Shown: piece after piece, positions 9,444 through 20,116 of the stretch
Position numbering within the stretch: position 1 is the first letter of the stretch
Layout: the number at the start of each line of letters is the position of its first letter
Assembly (NCBI GenBank): GCA_029212465.1
Contig: JARGNV010000020.1
Coordinates: 1 to 35,750, forward strand
Reading direction: 5' to 3'
Source of the DNA: Legionellaceae bacterium
Lineage (GTDB): Bacteria; Pseudomonadota; Gammaproteobacteria; Legionellales; Legionellaceae
Length of the DNA: 35,750 nt
Program-made: the position numbers and the translations under genes
Notes under the pieces: model-generated
The model's input: only the letters and a program-made list of their open reading frames with translations
What the model was told of the DNA's origin: nothing
The model's database searches: none

Positions 9444-11417
9444 TCATCCCAGCAATAACCAACCTAAGAAAGCTAACAAACCAAGGCCCATAATGGTCAT
9501 GTAGTGATACACATAACCGCTTTGAAAAACACGCCCTTTAACAGCTACCCAGCGAACCAATCGTCCGGTGCCATTCACCATTGCGCCATCAATCAAAGCT
9601 CTGTCACCTGCACGGTAAAACAAGCGCCCAAGCCCCTTACCACCTTTCACAAACAACCAATCATTCAGCGCATCAAAGCCATATTTAGCCTCAAGCACTC
9701 GATAGGGTAGTGAGAGCACATGCGCAATACGGCTAGGCACACGCGGCCAAACCATATAGGCAAGCCATGTCAACACAATACCTGTTACTGTCAGCCAGAA
9801 TACGATTGAGTGTGGTGCCTCAAGTACAGCCTCAAGCGGCGAAGTAACACCTTCTTCCGCAATCATTTTTAATACATCAAACTGAGGAAAGACAGTCACT
9901 GAAGCACCGAGTAATCCGGGCTTTGCAAATAACATGGGTTCGTATAACACATATCCAATCACAACCGACGGAATCGCAAGTAACACCAATGGCAACCACA
10001 CCACCCAAGGTGACTCATGCACATGCGAATAAGTTTCATCCGACATTCTGGGCTTACCGTGGAATGTCATGAAAAATGCTCTAAAGGTATAAACAGCCGT
10101 CACCATTGCTCCAAGCGCCACACACACATAGGCATAACTACCACCTGGAATATGTGCAAACTTCGCCGCCTCAATAATCGTGTCTTTCGAATAAAAACCT
10201 GCAAACGGGGGTAGCGCACATAGCGCTAAACTACCAATTAAAAACGTGAAATAGGTCACCGGCATTTTTTTCCATAAGCCTCCCATTTTCCGCATATCTT
10301 GCTCATGATGCATCCCAATAATCACAGAGCCTGCTGCAAGGAAGAGTAAAGCTTTAAAACACGCATGTGTTAGCAGGTGAAAAATGCCTGCACTGAAAGC
10401 AGAAGCGCCCATTGCAACCATCATATAACCAAGTTGTGAGAGCGTTGAGTAAGCAACCACACGTTTGATATCGTTCATGACAATGGCAAGTAAACCGGTA
10501 AATAAAGCGCCTGTAGCGCCAATCACCAGCACAAAACTCAATGCTGTTTCTGAGTACTCAATTAAGGGCGAGATACGTGCCACCATAAACACACCAGCCG
10601 TCACCATGGTTGCCGCATGAATTAATGCTGAAATAGGCGTTGGACCTTCCATAGACTCAGGTAACCACACGTGTAACGGTACTTGTGCCGATTTCCCCAT
10701 CGCACCCACAAAAAGCAATAACGAAATAACAGTCACCATAGACCACGCGCTATCACCCCAAATGTGAATCGTTTCCGTAGAAAGATTCGATGCTTTTGAG
10801 AAAACCGTGGCGTAGTCAAGGCTGCCCACTGTCATCAAGAGTAAAGCTATTCCTAAAATAAATCCAAAATCTCCTACCCGGTTCACCAAAAATGCTTTAA
10901 GGCTCCCCTGCAGCGCTGACTCACGCTCAAACCAAAAGCCAATTAAAAGATAAGACACAAGACCAACGCCTTCCCAACCAAAGAAAAGCTGTAAAAAGCC
11001 ATTGGCTGTAACAAGCATCAGCATCATGAATGTAAATAAAGAAATATAGCTAAAGAAACGTTGATAACCTGCATCATCTGCCATGTAGCCAATGCTATAG
11101 ATATGCACCAAAAGCGAAACAAACGTTACAACCAACAGCATGATAGCCGTCAATGGGTCAATTAAAAGACCAATGTGAAATGCATAGGCAAAAGGCGCTT
11201 TAGCACTTGCCCAGGTGTAAGCATTCACATTAAGTGTTTCATGAGCACCAAACACTGCCATTGCTACATAAATGGCTGCCGCAAATGATACCAAAAGACC
11301 TGCAATCGTTACCGTGTGCGCACCACGACGGCCAATATTTCGCCCGCCAAATCCTGCAAGCACCGATCCAAACAAAGGGGCTAAAACACAAAGCCAACTT
11401 ATTTCTAATAGGTTCAC
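9444..11417 (-). CDS. nuoL: NADH-quinone oxidoreductase subunit L
   Basis: A 657-residue distal antiporter-like subunit. It has the channel Glu149 in FFGWEGVGLVSYLLIG, Lys242 in GKSAQVPLHVWLPESMEGPT, and the broken-helix His segment HLLTHACFKALLFLAAGSVI. The C-terminal part carries the long lateral helix and anchor (from about 600 on) that runs along NuoM and NuoN. It starts 4 nt after nuoK. Length is normal. Confidence 0.97.
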   Translation of the reverse strand: MNLLEISWLCVLAPLFGSVLAGFGGRNIGRRGAHTVTIAGLLVSFAAAIYVAMAVFGAHETLNVNAYTWASAKAPFAYAFHIGLLIDPLTAIMLLVVTFVSLLVHIYSIGYMADDAGYQRFFSYISLFTFMMLMLVTANGFLQLFFGWEGVGLVSYLLIGFWFERESALQGSLKAFLVNRVGDFGFILGIALLLMTVGSLDYATVFSKASNLSTETIHIWGDSAWSMVTVISLLLFVGAMGKSAQVPLHVWLPESMEGPTPISALIHAATMVTAGVFMVARISPLIEYSETALSFVLVIGATGALFTGLLAIVMNDIKRVVAYSTLSQLGYMMVAMGASAFSAGIFHLLTHACFKALLFLAAGSVIIGMHHEQDMRKMGGLWKKMPVTYFTFLIGSLALCALPPFAGFYSKDTIIEAAKFAHIPGGSYAYVCVALGAMVTAVYTFRAFFMTFHGKPRMSDETYSHVHESPWVVWLPLVLLAIPSVVIGYVLYEPMLFAKPGLLGASVTVFPQFDVLKMIAEEGVTSPLEAVLEAPHSIVFWLTVTGIVLTWLAYMVWPRVPSRIAHVLSLPYRVLEAKYGFDALNDWLFVKGGKGLGRLFYRAGDRALIDGAMVNGTGRLVRWVAVKGRVFQSGYVYHYMTIMGLGLLAFLGWLLLG

Positions 11418-11421
11418 GTGG

Positions 11422-11727
11422 CTATCCTTTCAAGTGGTTCATTTCATCAACGGCAATGCTGCCTCGATGACGATACAATAATAAGACAATAGCAAGCCCA
11501 ATAGCGGCTTCAGCTGCAGCAACAGTCAGAATAAAGAACACAAACGCTTCGCCGTGGTGCCCTCCATGCGCTGATGAAAAAGCAACAAAGTTTGTGTTAA
11601 CAGCAAGCAACATTAACTCAAGGCAAATGAGTAATGTGATGACATGGCGTCGATTAATAATCATGCCAAACAAACTAATCGCAAACAAAATTCCACTTAA
11701 AATTAAATAATGCGTGACAGGAATCAT
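11422..11727 (-). CDS. nuoK: NADH-quinone oxidoreductase subunit K
   Basis: A 101-residue, three-helix membrane subunit of normal length. The two buried glutamates needed for proton transfer are present, in LICLELMLL and in [12 protein letters not shown]. The start ATG overlaps the nuoJ stop by 4 nt (ATGA), indicating translational coupling. A His-rich loop (AHGGHHGE) lies between helices 2 and 3. Confidence 0.97.
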   Translation of the reverse strand: MIPVTHYLILSGILFAISLFGMIINRRHVITLLICLELMLLAVNTNFVAFSSAHGGHHGEAFVFFILTVAAAEAAIGLAIVLLLYRHRGSIAVDEMNHLKG

Positions 11728-12359
11728 GCGTCTTCTCCCCCTGCTTTTTCGGCTTTCATACTTACAAGCGTGACGCGCTCCCGACGTTTGGTCATTATTT
11801 GCTTCACAATGTCTTGTCGTTTGCCGGGTCGCGGCACTCGATGCGTTAATGTAATTGCTGCAATAATCGCCACTAACAAAATCATTGCGGCAAGCTCAAA
11901 CCCTAAAATTTCATCGGTGTAAAGCACCATTCCAATTGCTTCTGTGTTTGATATTTTAGTCGGCGCTGCTGTGAGTGATACAGCTTCACCAAGGCTCAGT
12001 GGCTGCTTGGGAATAGCTTGCGTCAGAAGCGTAACAAACAAGAAAATACCCAGTAAAGCCCAGGGTAAGTAACGCTTTAATGACGCCTTCATCGTTTCTG
12101 TATCGATATTGAGCATCATCACCACAAATAAAAAGAGCGTCATGACAGCGCCCACGTACACTAAAATAAGTACTAACGCCAAAAACTCAGCTTCTGCAAG
12201 CATCCATAAGGCTGCTGCACCAAAAAACGCCAGCACTAAAAAAAGTACACCTCTGACAGGATTTTTCTGAATGGCAGCAAAAAAACCGGCAACCACTGTT
12301 AATCCTGCAAACATGTAAAAAATAACATTCAATAACGCGTCGTGCATTTCAGACCCCAT
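11724..12359 (-). CDS. nuoJ: NADH-quinone oxidoreductase subunit J
   Basis: A five-helix membrane subunit of about 211 residues. It contains the conserved third-helix segment [24 protein letters not shown], whose pi-bulge links quinone chemistry to the proton channels. The chosen ATG at 12359 shares one base with the nuoI stop (TGATG). A second ATG at 12347 (MHDALLNV), with GGGG a few nt before it, is equally plausible. The C-terminus is basic and probably cytoplasmic. Coupling to nuoI matters here: premature termination at nuoI codon 43 could reduce nuoJ and downstream expression by polarity unless translation restarts. Confidence 0.93.
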   Translation of the reverse strand: MGSEMHDALLNVIFYMFAGLTVVAGFFAAIQKNPVRGVLFLVLAFFGAAALWMLAEAEFLALVLILVYVGAVMTLFLFVVMMLNIDTETMKASLKRYLPWALLGIFLFVTLLTQAIPKQPLSLGEAVSLTAAPTKISNTEAIGMVLYTDEILGFELAAMILLVAIIAAITLTHRVPRPGKRQDIVKQIMTKRRERVTLVSMKAEKAGGEDA

Positions 12360-12859
12360 CAACGATATTTACTATCAATTTCTCTATCTTTGGCAAGTTG
12401 CGGCTCCATTAAGTCACCCACCGCCAATAACTTTTCTTTGGTCATAATATTTTGACCCCGCTCATCCATGTGATAATGATGAATCGGCGTCACAACAATG
12501 GAATCAACCGGGCATGACTCCTCACAAAGTCCACAGTTAATACATTTGAACATGTCAATATCGTAGCGCGTGGTGCGTCGTGAGCCATCTTCTCGCGCTT
12601 CTGCATCAATCGTAATTGCAAGTGCCGGACAAACCGCCTCACATAATTTACAAGCAATACAACGCTCCTCACCATTAGGGTAACGTCTTAATGCAAGCAA
12701 CCCACGAAACCTTGGAGACAGTGGCGTTTTTTATTCTGGAAATTGAACTGTTATTTTTTTCTTAAAGAAATAACGCCCAGTAACACGCAGCCCTGCCAGA
12801 AGCTCAAGCAACAAAAAACTTTTTATATAATGCTTTACGTAACGGTAAATGCTATTCAT
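12359..12859 (-). pseudogene. nuoI: NADH-quinone oxidoreductase subunit I, interrupted by an in-frame TAA
   Basis: The frame opens at the ATG at 12859 with AGAGGT eight nt upstream and reads as a typical NuoI N-terminus (helix [20 protein letters not shown], then KITVQFPE). Codon 43 is TAA (12733-12731). The same frame then continues [24 protein letters not shown] to the normal stop. Total length with the stop read through is 166 residues, a normal size for the family. Both [4Fe-4S] motifs are intact downstream (Cys67, 70, 73, 77 and Cys106, 109, 112, 116). The expected residue at codon 43 is Glu (GAA), so a single base change explains the stop. An in-frame TTG at 12700 with AAGG nine nt upstream could restart translation after the stop, giving a 113-residue ferredoxin part without its N-terminal helix. 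A sequencing error is the simplest alternative. Confidence 0.9.
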
Positions 12860-12878
12860 TCCAATAAACCTCTTCTAC

Positions 12879-13904
12879 TTACGAAAACCAAGGGCCGAGC
12901 TTTGCAACAACCATCGCGGCTGTCACAATCACCCAAACCAAAGGTACAGGAATTAATACTTTCCAACCCAAACGCATCAGCTGGTCATAACGATAACGTG
13001 GAAATGTTGCTCTAATCCATAAATAAACGAAGATAAAAAAGGCTACTTTCAACGAGAACCATACAAGGCCTGGCACAAAGAAAAATAAGTCATTTAAAAC
13101 AGGAATTCCTTGAAACGGAGAGAGCCACCCTCCCAAGAAAAACAAAGTAAGCATCGCAGAAATCAACAGCATGCTTGCATATTCAGCCATGAAAAAGAGC
13201 ATGAATCCCATAGCACCATACTCAACATGAAATCCTGCAACAATTTCAGACTCACCCTCTGCTAAATCAAAAGGTGCTCGGTTTGTCTCGGCAATACCTG
13301 CTATCCAAAAAGCAACAAACAACGGCAAAAGCGGCACCATCCACCAGTGTGAAACGCCACCAGCTTGCGATAACACAATCTCTGTAATATTCATGCTATT
13401 TGCAGCAATCAAAACACCCACAAGCGCAAAACCCATTGCAATTTCGTACGATACCGTTTGAGCAGCACTCCTAAGCGCGCCGAGCATCGCGTATTTTGAA
13501 TTGGAAGACCAGCCCGAAATTAAAATCCCGTATACCCCAAGCGAGCTCATTGCAAACAAATACAAAACACCCGCATTCATGTTTGCAAGCACAAGGCCTT
13601 GGTCAAACGGAATAGCAGCCCAGCCTGCAAGTGCCGGCCCGAGCGTATAAAGTGGCGCAGTGACAAATAAAAATTTATTTGAGCGGTTCGGCACAATTAA
13701 TTCTTTCTGAATAAGCTTAAATAAATCTGCAAAAGGCTGTAACAACCCCCTAAAACCCACACGATTTGGGCCAATCCGTAATTGGATATAACCAATTACT
13801 TTTCGCTCAGCATAGGTCAAATAGGCCACCGCAATTAAAAGCGGTAACACAATCACGAGGATCTTGATAATGATCCACAAAAATAGGCTAACATCCCGTA
13901 ACAT
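12879..13904 (-). CDS. nuoH: NADH-quinone oxidoreductase subunit H
   Basis: A 341-residue membrane subunit that forms much of the quinone chamber. It has the conserved [19 protein letters not shown] loop, [16 protein letters not shown], and the acidic loop [18 protein letters not shown] that lines the quinone path. Length and motifs are normal. It lies 13 nt after nuoG and 19 nt before nuoI. Confidence 0.97.
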   Translation of the reverse strand: MLRDVSLFLWIIIKILVIVLPLLIAVAYLTYAERKVIGYIQLRIGPNRVGFRGLLQPFADLFKLIQKELIVPNRSNKFLFVTAPLYTLGPALAGWAAIPFDQGLVLANMNAGVLYLFAMSSLGVYGILISGWSSNSKYAMLGALRSAAQTVSYEIAMGFALVGVLIAANSMNITEIVLSQAGGVSHWWMVPLLPLFVAFWIAGIAETNRAPFDLAEGESEIVAGFHVEYGAMGFMLFFMAEYASMLLISAMLTLFFLGGWLSPFQGIPVLNDLFFFVPGLVWFSLKVAFFIFVYLWIRATFPRYRYDQLMRLGWKVLIPVPLVWVIVTAAMVVAKLGPWFS

Positions 13905-13917
13905 GATTTATCCTAAA

Positions 13918-16281
13918 TTAGCGCTTAATGGTTATGGAAGCAAAGGCATGACCTAAGTCAACCGTCTCAGACATCGCACACGGCACCCACACAACGCCTG
14001 GTGCAACACGCGCGTCACTTTCCAGCGGCAATGTTATCTCAATATCACCTTGAGATACAGTAGCCGTTTCACCTAAATCAAACTTCTGAATGGTTTCTGG
14101 ATGCACGCGAATCAACGCTTTATCTGCAGCCGCACACGCTTGCAGCGCGTCAGCATGCCGCACAACCGGGTCTACACGATACAAAGGCCACTCTCCAACA
14201 CGTACCAACGCATCTTGCCCGCTGGGCAATGTTTCAGGATAAAAGCAATCTGAGGCAGGTGCATCAGCTAGCGAAAGTGCTGTTTGCATTTCGGTTAGAA
14301 TGTCTTCTGTTGATGTATAGTCAAAACCCTTACAGTGCAAAATATTACCGAGCACACGCAATATTTTCCAAGCAGGACGTGCAGCCCCCAGCGGCGCCGA
14401 AACACCGGTAACGGTTTGCCATGTTTTGTCTACATTAATGTACGTGCCTGATGTCTCACCCGGCAAGGCCATTGGCAAAATCACATCAGCGCACTCTAGA
14501 ATAGACTCAGACTGATATCCGGTTAAAGCCACCACAAACTCAGCCGCAAGCATGGCTTGTCTCGCATTTGATGGGTTAGCAATATCTAAACTTGGCTCAA
14601 GCCCCATCAACACATATGCTTTAAGCTTGGCAAGTAATGCATCTTGTAATGACAGCCCTGGCGCTTCTTTTGCTTTACCAAATGCGTCTCGATGCGGCAG
14701 CATCCCTGAAAGCCATCCCCCCGCACTGTTTGCGCCTGAGGTTAAGCGTAGATGTGTTGCACCACTTAAGCGACAAATCCATGTCACTAAAGTACGTAAC
14801 AATGCAGCCTCAGGGTGATTTTCAAACAAAGCACCCGTGACAATCACTGCATTGGGTTTTTTGAGCGCCTCGGCAAGTGTTTGAAGTGCTTGGTTGTTTG
14901 CTGTTGGTACAGCTAGCCGCTCAGTTAAAACTGCAGGTAGTGCCACATCCGACGTTTTATCAGCAAGAAGCTGCAAAAGCGATACGAGCTGCGCCACCAT
15001 GTCACTAGGTGACACCGTCATCGATGCGCTAACTGGCACACACAACCCATAATCAACAGGGTTCATGGTGTAAATCGCAGCACCATTATAATGTGCTTTT
15101 CTCAAGCGCACACCTGCTAATGGCACCTCTCTTAGGAGATTTGCACCCAGTAGCAAAATTGAGTCTTGATTTTCAAGTGATTCGTAAGGCAATGTGCTCG
15201 TTGGCATCATCGGCTGCAGTGCTTGGTCTCGATAGTCAACTACATGCAAGCGATGATCAAGGTTTTGAACACCCACAGCACGCATTAGTTTTTGCAATAA
15301 ATATAATTCTTCCAGAGTAGACGAAGGATGAGCAAACGCCGCACACTGCTCAGGACCGTGCCCTTCAATCACACGGCTTAGTCCCTCTGCGGCAAACGTT
15401 AACGCCGTTTGCCAGTCGACAACTTCCCATTGCCCTTCACGCTTAATCATAGGCTCTGTTAAACGCGCATCTTTTTGTTTGACGCCTAAATAAGCAAATC
15501 TGTCTCTATCTGACAACCAAGTTTCATTTAAAGAATCCTGCTCTCTGGGCACCACGCGAATCAACTCACCTCGACGCACATGCGCAAACGTATTAGATCC
15601 AAGGCAGTCGTGCGGTGCAACACTTTCGTGCTGCGTTAACTCCCATGCCCGCGCTGTAAAACGCGATGGCTTTGCAGTTAATGCTCCCACAGGACATAAG
15701 TCAATAATATTGCCTGAAATCTCAGATTGGAGGCTATGCTCAACATAAGTGCCAATTTGCATGTTCTCACCACGCCCCATGCCACCTAACTCTTGGAGTC
15801 CTGCAATTTCATCACCAAAACGCACGCATCGGGTACATTGAATACAACGGGTCATCTCGGTTGCAACCAACGTGCCTAAATCATCATCTTTAACGACACG
15901 TTTAGGCTCTGCATATTCAGAAGAATCTGCGCCAAACCCCATAGAGACATCTTGTAACTCACACTCCCCGCCTTGATCGCAAATCGGGCAATCGAGTGGG
16001 TGATTAATCAGCAAAAACTCCATAACCGCTTCTTGCGAGCGGCGTGCTGCCTCTGACTGGGTTAATACCTTCATGCCATCGGTAATAGGTGTTGCGCACG
16101 CTGGCAGTGTTTTTTTCGAGTTAATCACTTCAACCAAACACATACGACAATTTGCCGCAACAGATAACTTTTTATGGTAACAAAAACGCGGAATATGAAT
16201 GCCCGCCTCGTCCGCTACTTCAATGATCATTTTCCCGTTTTCAACGTCAAACGACTTGCCGTCAATTTCAATGGTTGCCAT
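13918..16281 (-). CDS. nuoG: NADH-quinone oxidoreductase subunit G
   Basis: A 787-residue peripheral-arm subunit with all N-terminal cluster ligands visible: Cys34, 45, 48, 62 ([2Fe-2S] N1b), His94, Cys98, 101, 107 (N5, in HPLDCPICDQGGEC) and Cys146, 149, 152, 196 (N4, in CIQCTRC and DLCPVG). From about residue 220 on it is the molybdopterin-oxidoreductase-like fold without cofactor, typical for NuoG. The extra N7 cluster motif of E. coli NuoG is not apparent. It starts two nt after the nuoF stop. Confidence 0.97.
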   Translation of the reverse strand: MATIEIDGKSFDVENGKMIIEVADEAGIHIPRFCYHKKLSVAANCRMCLVEVINSKKTLPACATPITDGMKVLTQSEAARRSQEAVMEFLLINHPLDCPICDQGGECELQDVSMGFGADSSEYAEPKRVVKDDDLGTLVATEMTRCIQCTRCVRFGDEIAGLQELGGMGRGENMQIGTYVEHSLQSEISGNIIDLCPVGALTAKPSRFTARAWELTQHESVAPHDCLGSNTFAHVRRGELIRVVPREQDSLNETWLSDRDRFAYLGVKQKDARLTEPMIKREGQWEVVDWQTALTFAAEGLSRVIEGHGPEQCAAFAHPSSTLEELYLLQKLMRAVGVQNLDHRLHVVDYRDQALQPMMPTSTLPYESLENQDSILLLGANLLREVPLAGVRLRKAHYNGAAIYTMNPVDYGLCVPVSASMTVSPSDMVAQLVSLLQLLADKTSDVALPAVLTERLAVPTANNQALQTLAEALKKPNAVIVTGALFENHPEAALLRTLVTWICRLSGATHLRLTSGANSAGGWLSGMLPHRDAFGKAKEAPGLSLQDALLAKLKAYVLMGLEPSLDIANPSNARQAMLAAEFVVALTGYQSESILECADVILPMALPGETSGTYINVDKTWQTVTGVSAPLGAARPAWKILRVLGNILHCKGFDYTSTEDILTEMQTALSLADAPASDCFYPETLPSGQDALVRVGEWPLYRVDPVVRHADALQACAAADKALIRVHPETIQKFDLGETATVSQGDIEITLPLESDARVAPGVVWVPCAMSETVDLGHAFASITIKR

Positions 16282-16283
16282 GG

Positions 16284-17561
16284 TTAAACCGCCACACTTG
16301 AATGTTTATGCTTAATAAAATAGTCAAATTCTGAATAGAACTGCTTCACAAAGCTTTGAACAGGCCAGGCTGCAGCTTCCCCAAGGGCACAAATAGTACG
16401 CCCTTCAATGTTGTCTGCCACATTCACAAGCTTTTCTATATCGCCAGGTCTACCTTGGCCTGATTTAATGCGCCCCAGTAATCGCACCATCCAGCCGGTA
16501 CCTTCACGACACGGTGTACATTGCCCACACGATTCTTCCATATAAAAATGTGCGACACGATACAACACATCCACCATACAGGTTGTGTCATCCATAATAA
16601 TTACAGCACCTGACCCAAGTCCTGAGCCTGCTTTCTGGATGCTGTCATAATCCATATCTAATGCCATCATGACATCCCCTGGCAATACGGGCATTGAGGT
16701 TCCGCCTGGAATCACTGCTTTAAGTCGTCGACCATCGCGCAGGCCACCCGCAAGCTCAAGCAATGTTTTAAAAGGCGTTCCTAGTGGAATTTCAAGGTTC
16801 CGCGGATTTTTGACATGTCCACTCACGCTAAAACACTTTGTTCCGCCGTTGTTAGGCTTGCCAAGGTTTAAAAACCAATCGCCGCCTTTTTCTAAAATGA
16901 CAGGCACTGATGCAAAGGTTTCTGTATTGTTAATGGTGGTTGGCTTGCCATAAAGCCCATAGTTTGCAGGAAATGGTGGCTTAAATCGGGGTTGGCCTTT
17001 TTTGCCTTCTAATGAATTTAAAAGTGCGGTTTCTTCACCACAAATGTAAGCACCTGCCCCCAAATGATTATAAAGATCAAAATCAAAGCCTGAGCCTAAT
17101 ATATTCTTTCCTAACAAGCCCGCTGCATATGCTTCTTTAATAGCGGCCTCCATACGTTCATAGGGCTCCCAAAACTCCCCTCGTATGTAGTTATAACCAA
17201 CGGTTGCCCCCATCACATAGCCTGCAATCGCCATACCTTCAATGAGTTGATGTGGGTTATAACGTAAAATATCTCGGTCTTTACAAGTACCAGGCTCACC
17301 TTCATCAGAGTTACAGACCACATACTTTTGAACCGGCGAATTGCGGTTCATAAAGCTCCACTTTAACCCAGTTGGAAAACCAGCGCCGCCACGTCCGCGA
17401 AGTGCTGAATGCTTCAAAGTATCAATCACCTCGGCCGGTGGCGTTTGTTCTGCCAGCATACGACGCCAAACACCATAGCCCCCAATTCCCTCATAGGTTG
17501 ATAAAGTCCAAGGGTCTTTTAAGTCGAGCGTTCGATAACATACTTGATTCAATGTAACCAC
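16284..17561 (-). CDS. nuoF: NADH-quinone oxidoreductase subunit F (GTG start)
   Basis: The NADH- and FMN-binding subunit, about 425 residues. It shows the glycine-rich nucleotide loop [15 protein letters not shown], the FMN-region [14 protein letters not shown], and the N3 [4Fe-4S] ligands in [12 protein letters not shown] plus Cys in [12 protein letters not shown]. The open frame begins at a TTG (17567), but the ribosome site GAGG lies only about 2 nt from it. It is 8 nt from the in-frame GTG at 17561, so I place the start there ([10 protein letters not shown]). It lies 17 nt after nuoE. Confidence 0.95.
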   Translation of the reverse strand: MVTLNQVCYRTLDLKDPWTLSTYEGIGGYGVWRRMLAEQTPPAEVIDTLKHSALRGRGGAGFPTGLKWSFMNRNSPVQKYVVCNSDEGEPGTCKDRDILRYNPHQLIEGMAIAGYVMGATVGYNYIRGEFWEPYERMEAAIKEAYAAGLLGKNILGSGFDFDLYNHLGAGAYICGEETALLNSLEGKKGQPRFKPPFPANYGLYGKPTTINNTETFASVPVILEKGGDWFLNLGKPNNGGTKCFSVSGHVKNPRNLEIPLGTPFKTLLELAGGLRDGRRLKAVIPGGTSMPVLPGDVMMALDMDYDSIQKAGSGLGSGAVIIMDDTTCMVDVLYRVAHFYMEESCGQCTPCREGTGWMVRLLGRIKSGQGRPGDIEKLVNVADNIEGRTICALGEAAAWPVQSFVKQFYSEFDYFIKHKHSSVAV

Positions 17562-17578
17562 AGCCAAAGCCTCTTTAT

Positions 17579-18076
17579 TTATAGATACTCATCCAACACA
17601 CTGTCTAGTGCATCCACTGTGAGATTTTCATGATAATCTTTATCCACTTGCATCATGGGTGCATTCACACAAGCGCCTAAGCACTCAACAGCACACAAGG
17701 TAAAGCGTCCATCTTTTGTTGTTTCACCCGCACTAACACTCAATTTCTCTTGTAGAGCATCAAAAATCACACGTGCATCTCGCAGCTGACAGGTGATATT
17801 CGTGCACACATTGATGGTGTGGCGCCCAGCAGGCTTCATACGATACATACTGTAAAATGAAGCCACCTCATAGACTTTCACCGACGGCATATCAAGGTAT
17901 GCTGCAACTGCATCCATTGCCGGTTCGGTTAAATGCCCCAGATGCTCTTGCACTAACATTAAAGCACGCATCACCGCAGATTGTTTTTCTTCGGAAGGAA
18001 ATTTGGCAACCCATTCATCAATTTCTTTAAGGCCCTCTTCAGACACAAACTGTTGCATTAATTCAGGCTTATTCAC
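17579..18076 (-). CDS. nuoE: NADH-quinone oxidoreductase subunit E
   Basis: A 165-residue thioredoxin-fold [2Fe-2S] subunit (cluster N1a). The four ligands are visible as Cys-x4-Cys in [10 protein letters not shown] and Cys-x3-Cys in [10 protein letters not shown]. The N-terminal helical part ([22 protein letters not shown]) and the [11 protein letters not shown] segment are typical. The ATG overlaps the nuoD stop by 4 nt, so the two are translationally coupled. Confidence 0.97.
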   Translation of the reverse strand: MNKPELMQQFVSEEGLKEIDEWVAKFPSEEKQSAVMRALMLVQEHLGHLTEPAMDAVAAYLDMPSVKVYEVASFYSMYRMKPAGRHTINVCTNITCQLRDARVIFDALQEKLSVSAGETTKDGRFTLCAVECLGACVNAPMMQVDKDYHENLTVDALDSVLDEYL

Positions 18077-19326
18077 CTATCAATCTCCCCAAATACAATA
18101 TCTTGGCTGGCTAAAATAGCAACGCCATCTGCAAGCATATGCCCTCTCACCATTTCATCATACCCTGCTAGGTGAGCAAATCCGGGCGCTCTGATTTTCA
18201 TACGATAAGGCTTATTCGCACCATCTGAAATCAAGTAAATACCAAACTCACCTTTTGGCGCTTCAACCGCGCTATACACTTCGCCAGCAGGCAATGAAAA
18301 CCCTTCTGTAAAAAGCTTGAAGTGGTGAATTAACGCTTCCATATCATGTTTCATGGTTTCACGCGGTGGTGGCGTTACTTTATGGTCATCTAGCTTCACA
18401 GGGCCCGGATTTTGACGAAGCCAAGAAATACATTGCTTAATAATAGTATTCGATTGACGCATCTCTTCAATACGCACCAAATAACGATCGTAGCAATCAC
18501 CATTTTTACCCACAGGAATATCGAACTTCACTTTGTCGTAAGCCGCATACGTTTGCTTCTTCCGTAAGTCCCATGCAATGCCTGAAGCACGCAGCATTGG
18601 ACCACTAAATCCTAACTGTAACGCATCTTCTGGTGACACAACCCCAATATCAACGGTTCGTTGCTTCCAGATACGGTTATCCGTTAATAAAGTTTCATAT
18701 TCGTCCACATAGCCTGGAAAACGTTCGGTAAATGCTTCTAAAAAATCGAGTAAACCACCTTGACGATGCTCATTCATTGCAGCAACTTCACGCTCTGAGT
18801 GCCAGCGTGATGGTTTATATTGCGGCATCGTGTCAGGTAAGTCACGCGCAACCCCACCTGGTCTGTAGTAAGTGGCATGCATGCGTGCGCCCGATACCGC
18901 CTCATAGCAGTCAAACAAATCTTCTCGCTCACGAAATGCATACAAAAATACAGTCATTGCCCCAATATCAAGCGCTGTTGCACCAACCCAAAGCAAATGA
19001 TTCAAGATGCGTGTAACCTCATCAAACATCGTGCGAATGTATTGCGCACGCATAGGTGCTTCAACCCCTAAAAGCTGCTCAATTGCACGCACATAAGCAT
19101 GCTCGTTACACATCATTGAGACATAATCAAGCCTATCCATATAACCAATACTTTGATTATAGGGTTTTGTTTCTACAAGCTTTTCTGTACCACGGTGTAA
19201 CAGTCCAACGTGTGGGTCTGCTCGCACAATGGTTTCACCTTCAAGCTCTAACACCATCCGCAATACACCATGCGCTGCAGGGTGTTGTGGGCCAAAATTC
19301 AGTGTATATTGCTGCAATTCCATCAT
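18073..19326 (-). CDS. nuoD: NADH-quinone oxidoreductase subunit D
   Basis: A 417-residue subunit derived from the large subunit of [NiFe] hydrogenase; it helps form the quinone site. Conserved blocks are [14 protein letters not shown] near the start, [29 protein letters not shown] and the C-terminal DIVFGEIDR. It is a separate gene from nuoC, unlike the nuoCD fusion of E. coli. The start overlaps the nuoC stop (two adjacent ATGs at 19326 and 19323). Confidence 0.97.
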   Translation of the reverse strand: MMELQQYTLNFGPQHPAAHGVLRMVLELEGETIVRADPHVGLLHRGTEKLVETKPYNQSIGYMDRLDYVSMMCNEHAYVRAIEQLLGVEAPMRAQYIRTMFDEVTRILNHLLWVGATALDIGAMTVFLYAFREREDLFDCYEAVSGARMHATYYRPGGVARDLPDTMPQYKPSRWHSEREVAAMNEHRQGGLLDFLEAFTERFPGYVDEYETLLTDNRIWKQRTVDIGVVSPEDALQLGFSGPMLRASGIAWDLRKKQTYAAYDKVKFDIPVGKNGDCYDRYLVRIEEMRQSNTIIKQCISWLRQNPGPVKLDDHKVTPPPRETMKHDMEALIHHFKLFTEGFSLPAGEVYSAVEAPKGEFGIYLISDGANKPYRMKIRAPGFAHLAGYDEMVRGHMLADGVAILASQDIVFGEIDR

Positions 19327-20012
19327 GCTGCAGCTCCTTTTTTCGTGTCTCGAATTACTTTGGGCACCAACGTACGTGGCTCAATATCAACCGGCTCATA
19401 AACCACTTTTTGTAACGCCGCATCATAGCGCATTTCAACATGACCACTCACAGGAAAGTCTTTTCTAAAGGGGTGACCAATAAAACCATAGTCTGTAAGC
19501 AAACGACGCAAATCAGGGTGCCCCTCAAACAAAATACCATACATATCGTACACTTCGCGCTCAAACCAGTTTGCACTTCGCCAAATAGATATAATAGATG
19601 CAACCATCGGCGTTGCCTCATTTAAATATACTTTTACACGCAAACGATGATTTTTTGTCGTCGATAATAAATGATAAACCACTGCAAAACGCGGTTCTTT
19701 AGGGGGTTCTGTCAGCGCATCTTCTGCGGCGGTGCGCTCAATCACCCGGCGATTGACCCCACGAGAAAACCCAGTAGAACTGGCTGTATCGGTTTCCCAT
19801 TGTGCTAAACCATAATGTAGGTAGTCAACGCCACACACATCAATTAGTTGATCGAATGCAAAGTTGCTGTGGTCTCTCAGCTGCGTCATCACAGGTACAA
19901 GCGCACTTGAGTCGATGGTCATGGTGAGTTCACCAAAAGCATCTTCAATCGCTACTTCTGGAGTACCCCACATTGAATGTAGCGCATCATGCAATGTTTT
20001 TTGTTTTGTCAT
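19323..20012 (-). CDS. nuoC: NADH-quinone oxidoreductase subunit C
   Basis: A 229-residue peripheral subunit without cofactors. The family signature around residues 150-175 is clear ([31 protein letters not shown], given here only as its landmark [12 protein letters not shown]). The open frame extends 12 codons further upstream into an interspersed repeat, but the ATG at 20012 ([11 protein letters not shown]) with GGGAT about 8 nt upstream is the natural start. The gap to nuoB, about 100 nt, is the widest within the nuo genes and is filled by that repeat. Confidence 0.95.
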   Translation of the reverse strand: MTKQKTLHDALHSMWGTPEVAIEDAFGELTMTIDSSALVPVMTQLRDHSNFAFDQLIDVCGVDYLHYGLAQWETDTASSTGFSRGVNRRVIERTAAEDALTEPPKEPRFAVVYHLLSTTKNHRLRVKVYLNEATPMVASIISIWRSANWFEREVYDMYGILFEGHPDLRRLLTDYGFIGHPFRKDFPVSGHVEMRYDAALQKVVYEPVDIEPRTLVPKVIRDTKKGAAA

Positions 20013-20032
20013 GTTATTTATCCCACACATCA

Positions 20033-20106
20033 TGTCGTCACCCCGCAAAGCAGGTATCCATTCCTAATGAAAAGCAAAGACTCTCGCACTAACGAGAAAT
20101 GACAAC
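20033..20106. repeat. Interspersed short inverted-repeat element between nuoB and nuoC
   Basis: The left end, TGTCGTCACCCCGCAAAGCAGG, resembles the very common intergenic bacterial repeat of the type GTCATTCCCGC...GCGGGAATCC. The right end has the opposite orientation (CGAGAAATGACAAC). Internal hairpins are possible, clearest as TCTCG/CGAGA with a 6-nt loop. It has no open reading frame and sits in the only sizeable gap inside the nuo genes. I infer a small non-autonomous, palindromic element that inserted between co-transcribed genes without breaking them. Confidence 0.6.
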
Positions 20107-20116
20107 CTGTGATTAT

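Noticed and set aside
12359-12700. Reading the 113-residue frame as the complete native nuoI
   Set aside because: Family-typical sequence continues upstream in the same frame across the TAA to an ATG with a good ribosome site, so the gene is full length but interrupted.
12731-12733. Recoding (selenocysteine or pyrrolysine) as an explanation of the nuoI stop
   Set aside because: The codon is TAA, not TGA or TAG, and the expected residue is Glu; no recoding structure is apparent.
12743-13015. Plus-strand 90-residue frame over the nuoI/nuoH junction
   Set aside because: It is antisense to conserved nuo coding sequence and has no ribosome site or recognisable motif.
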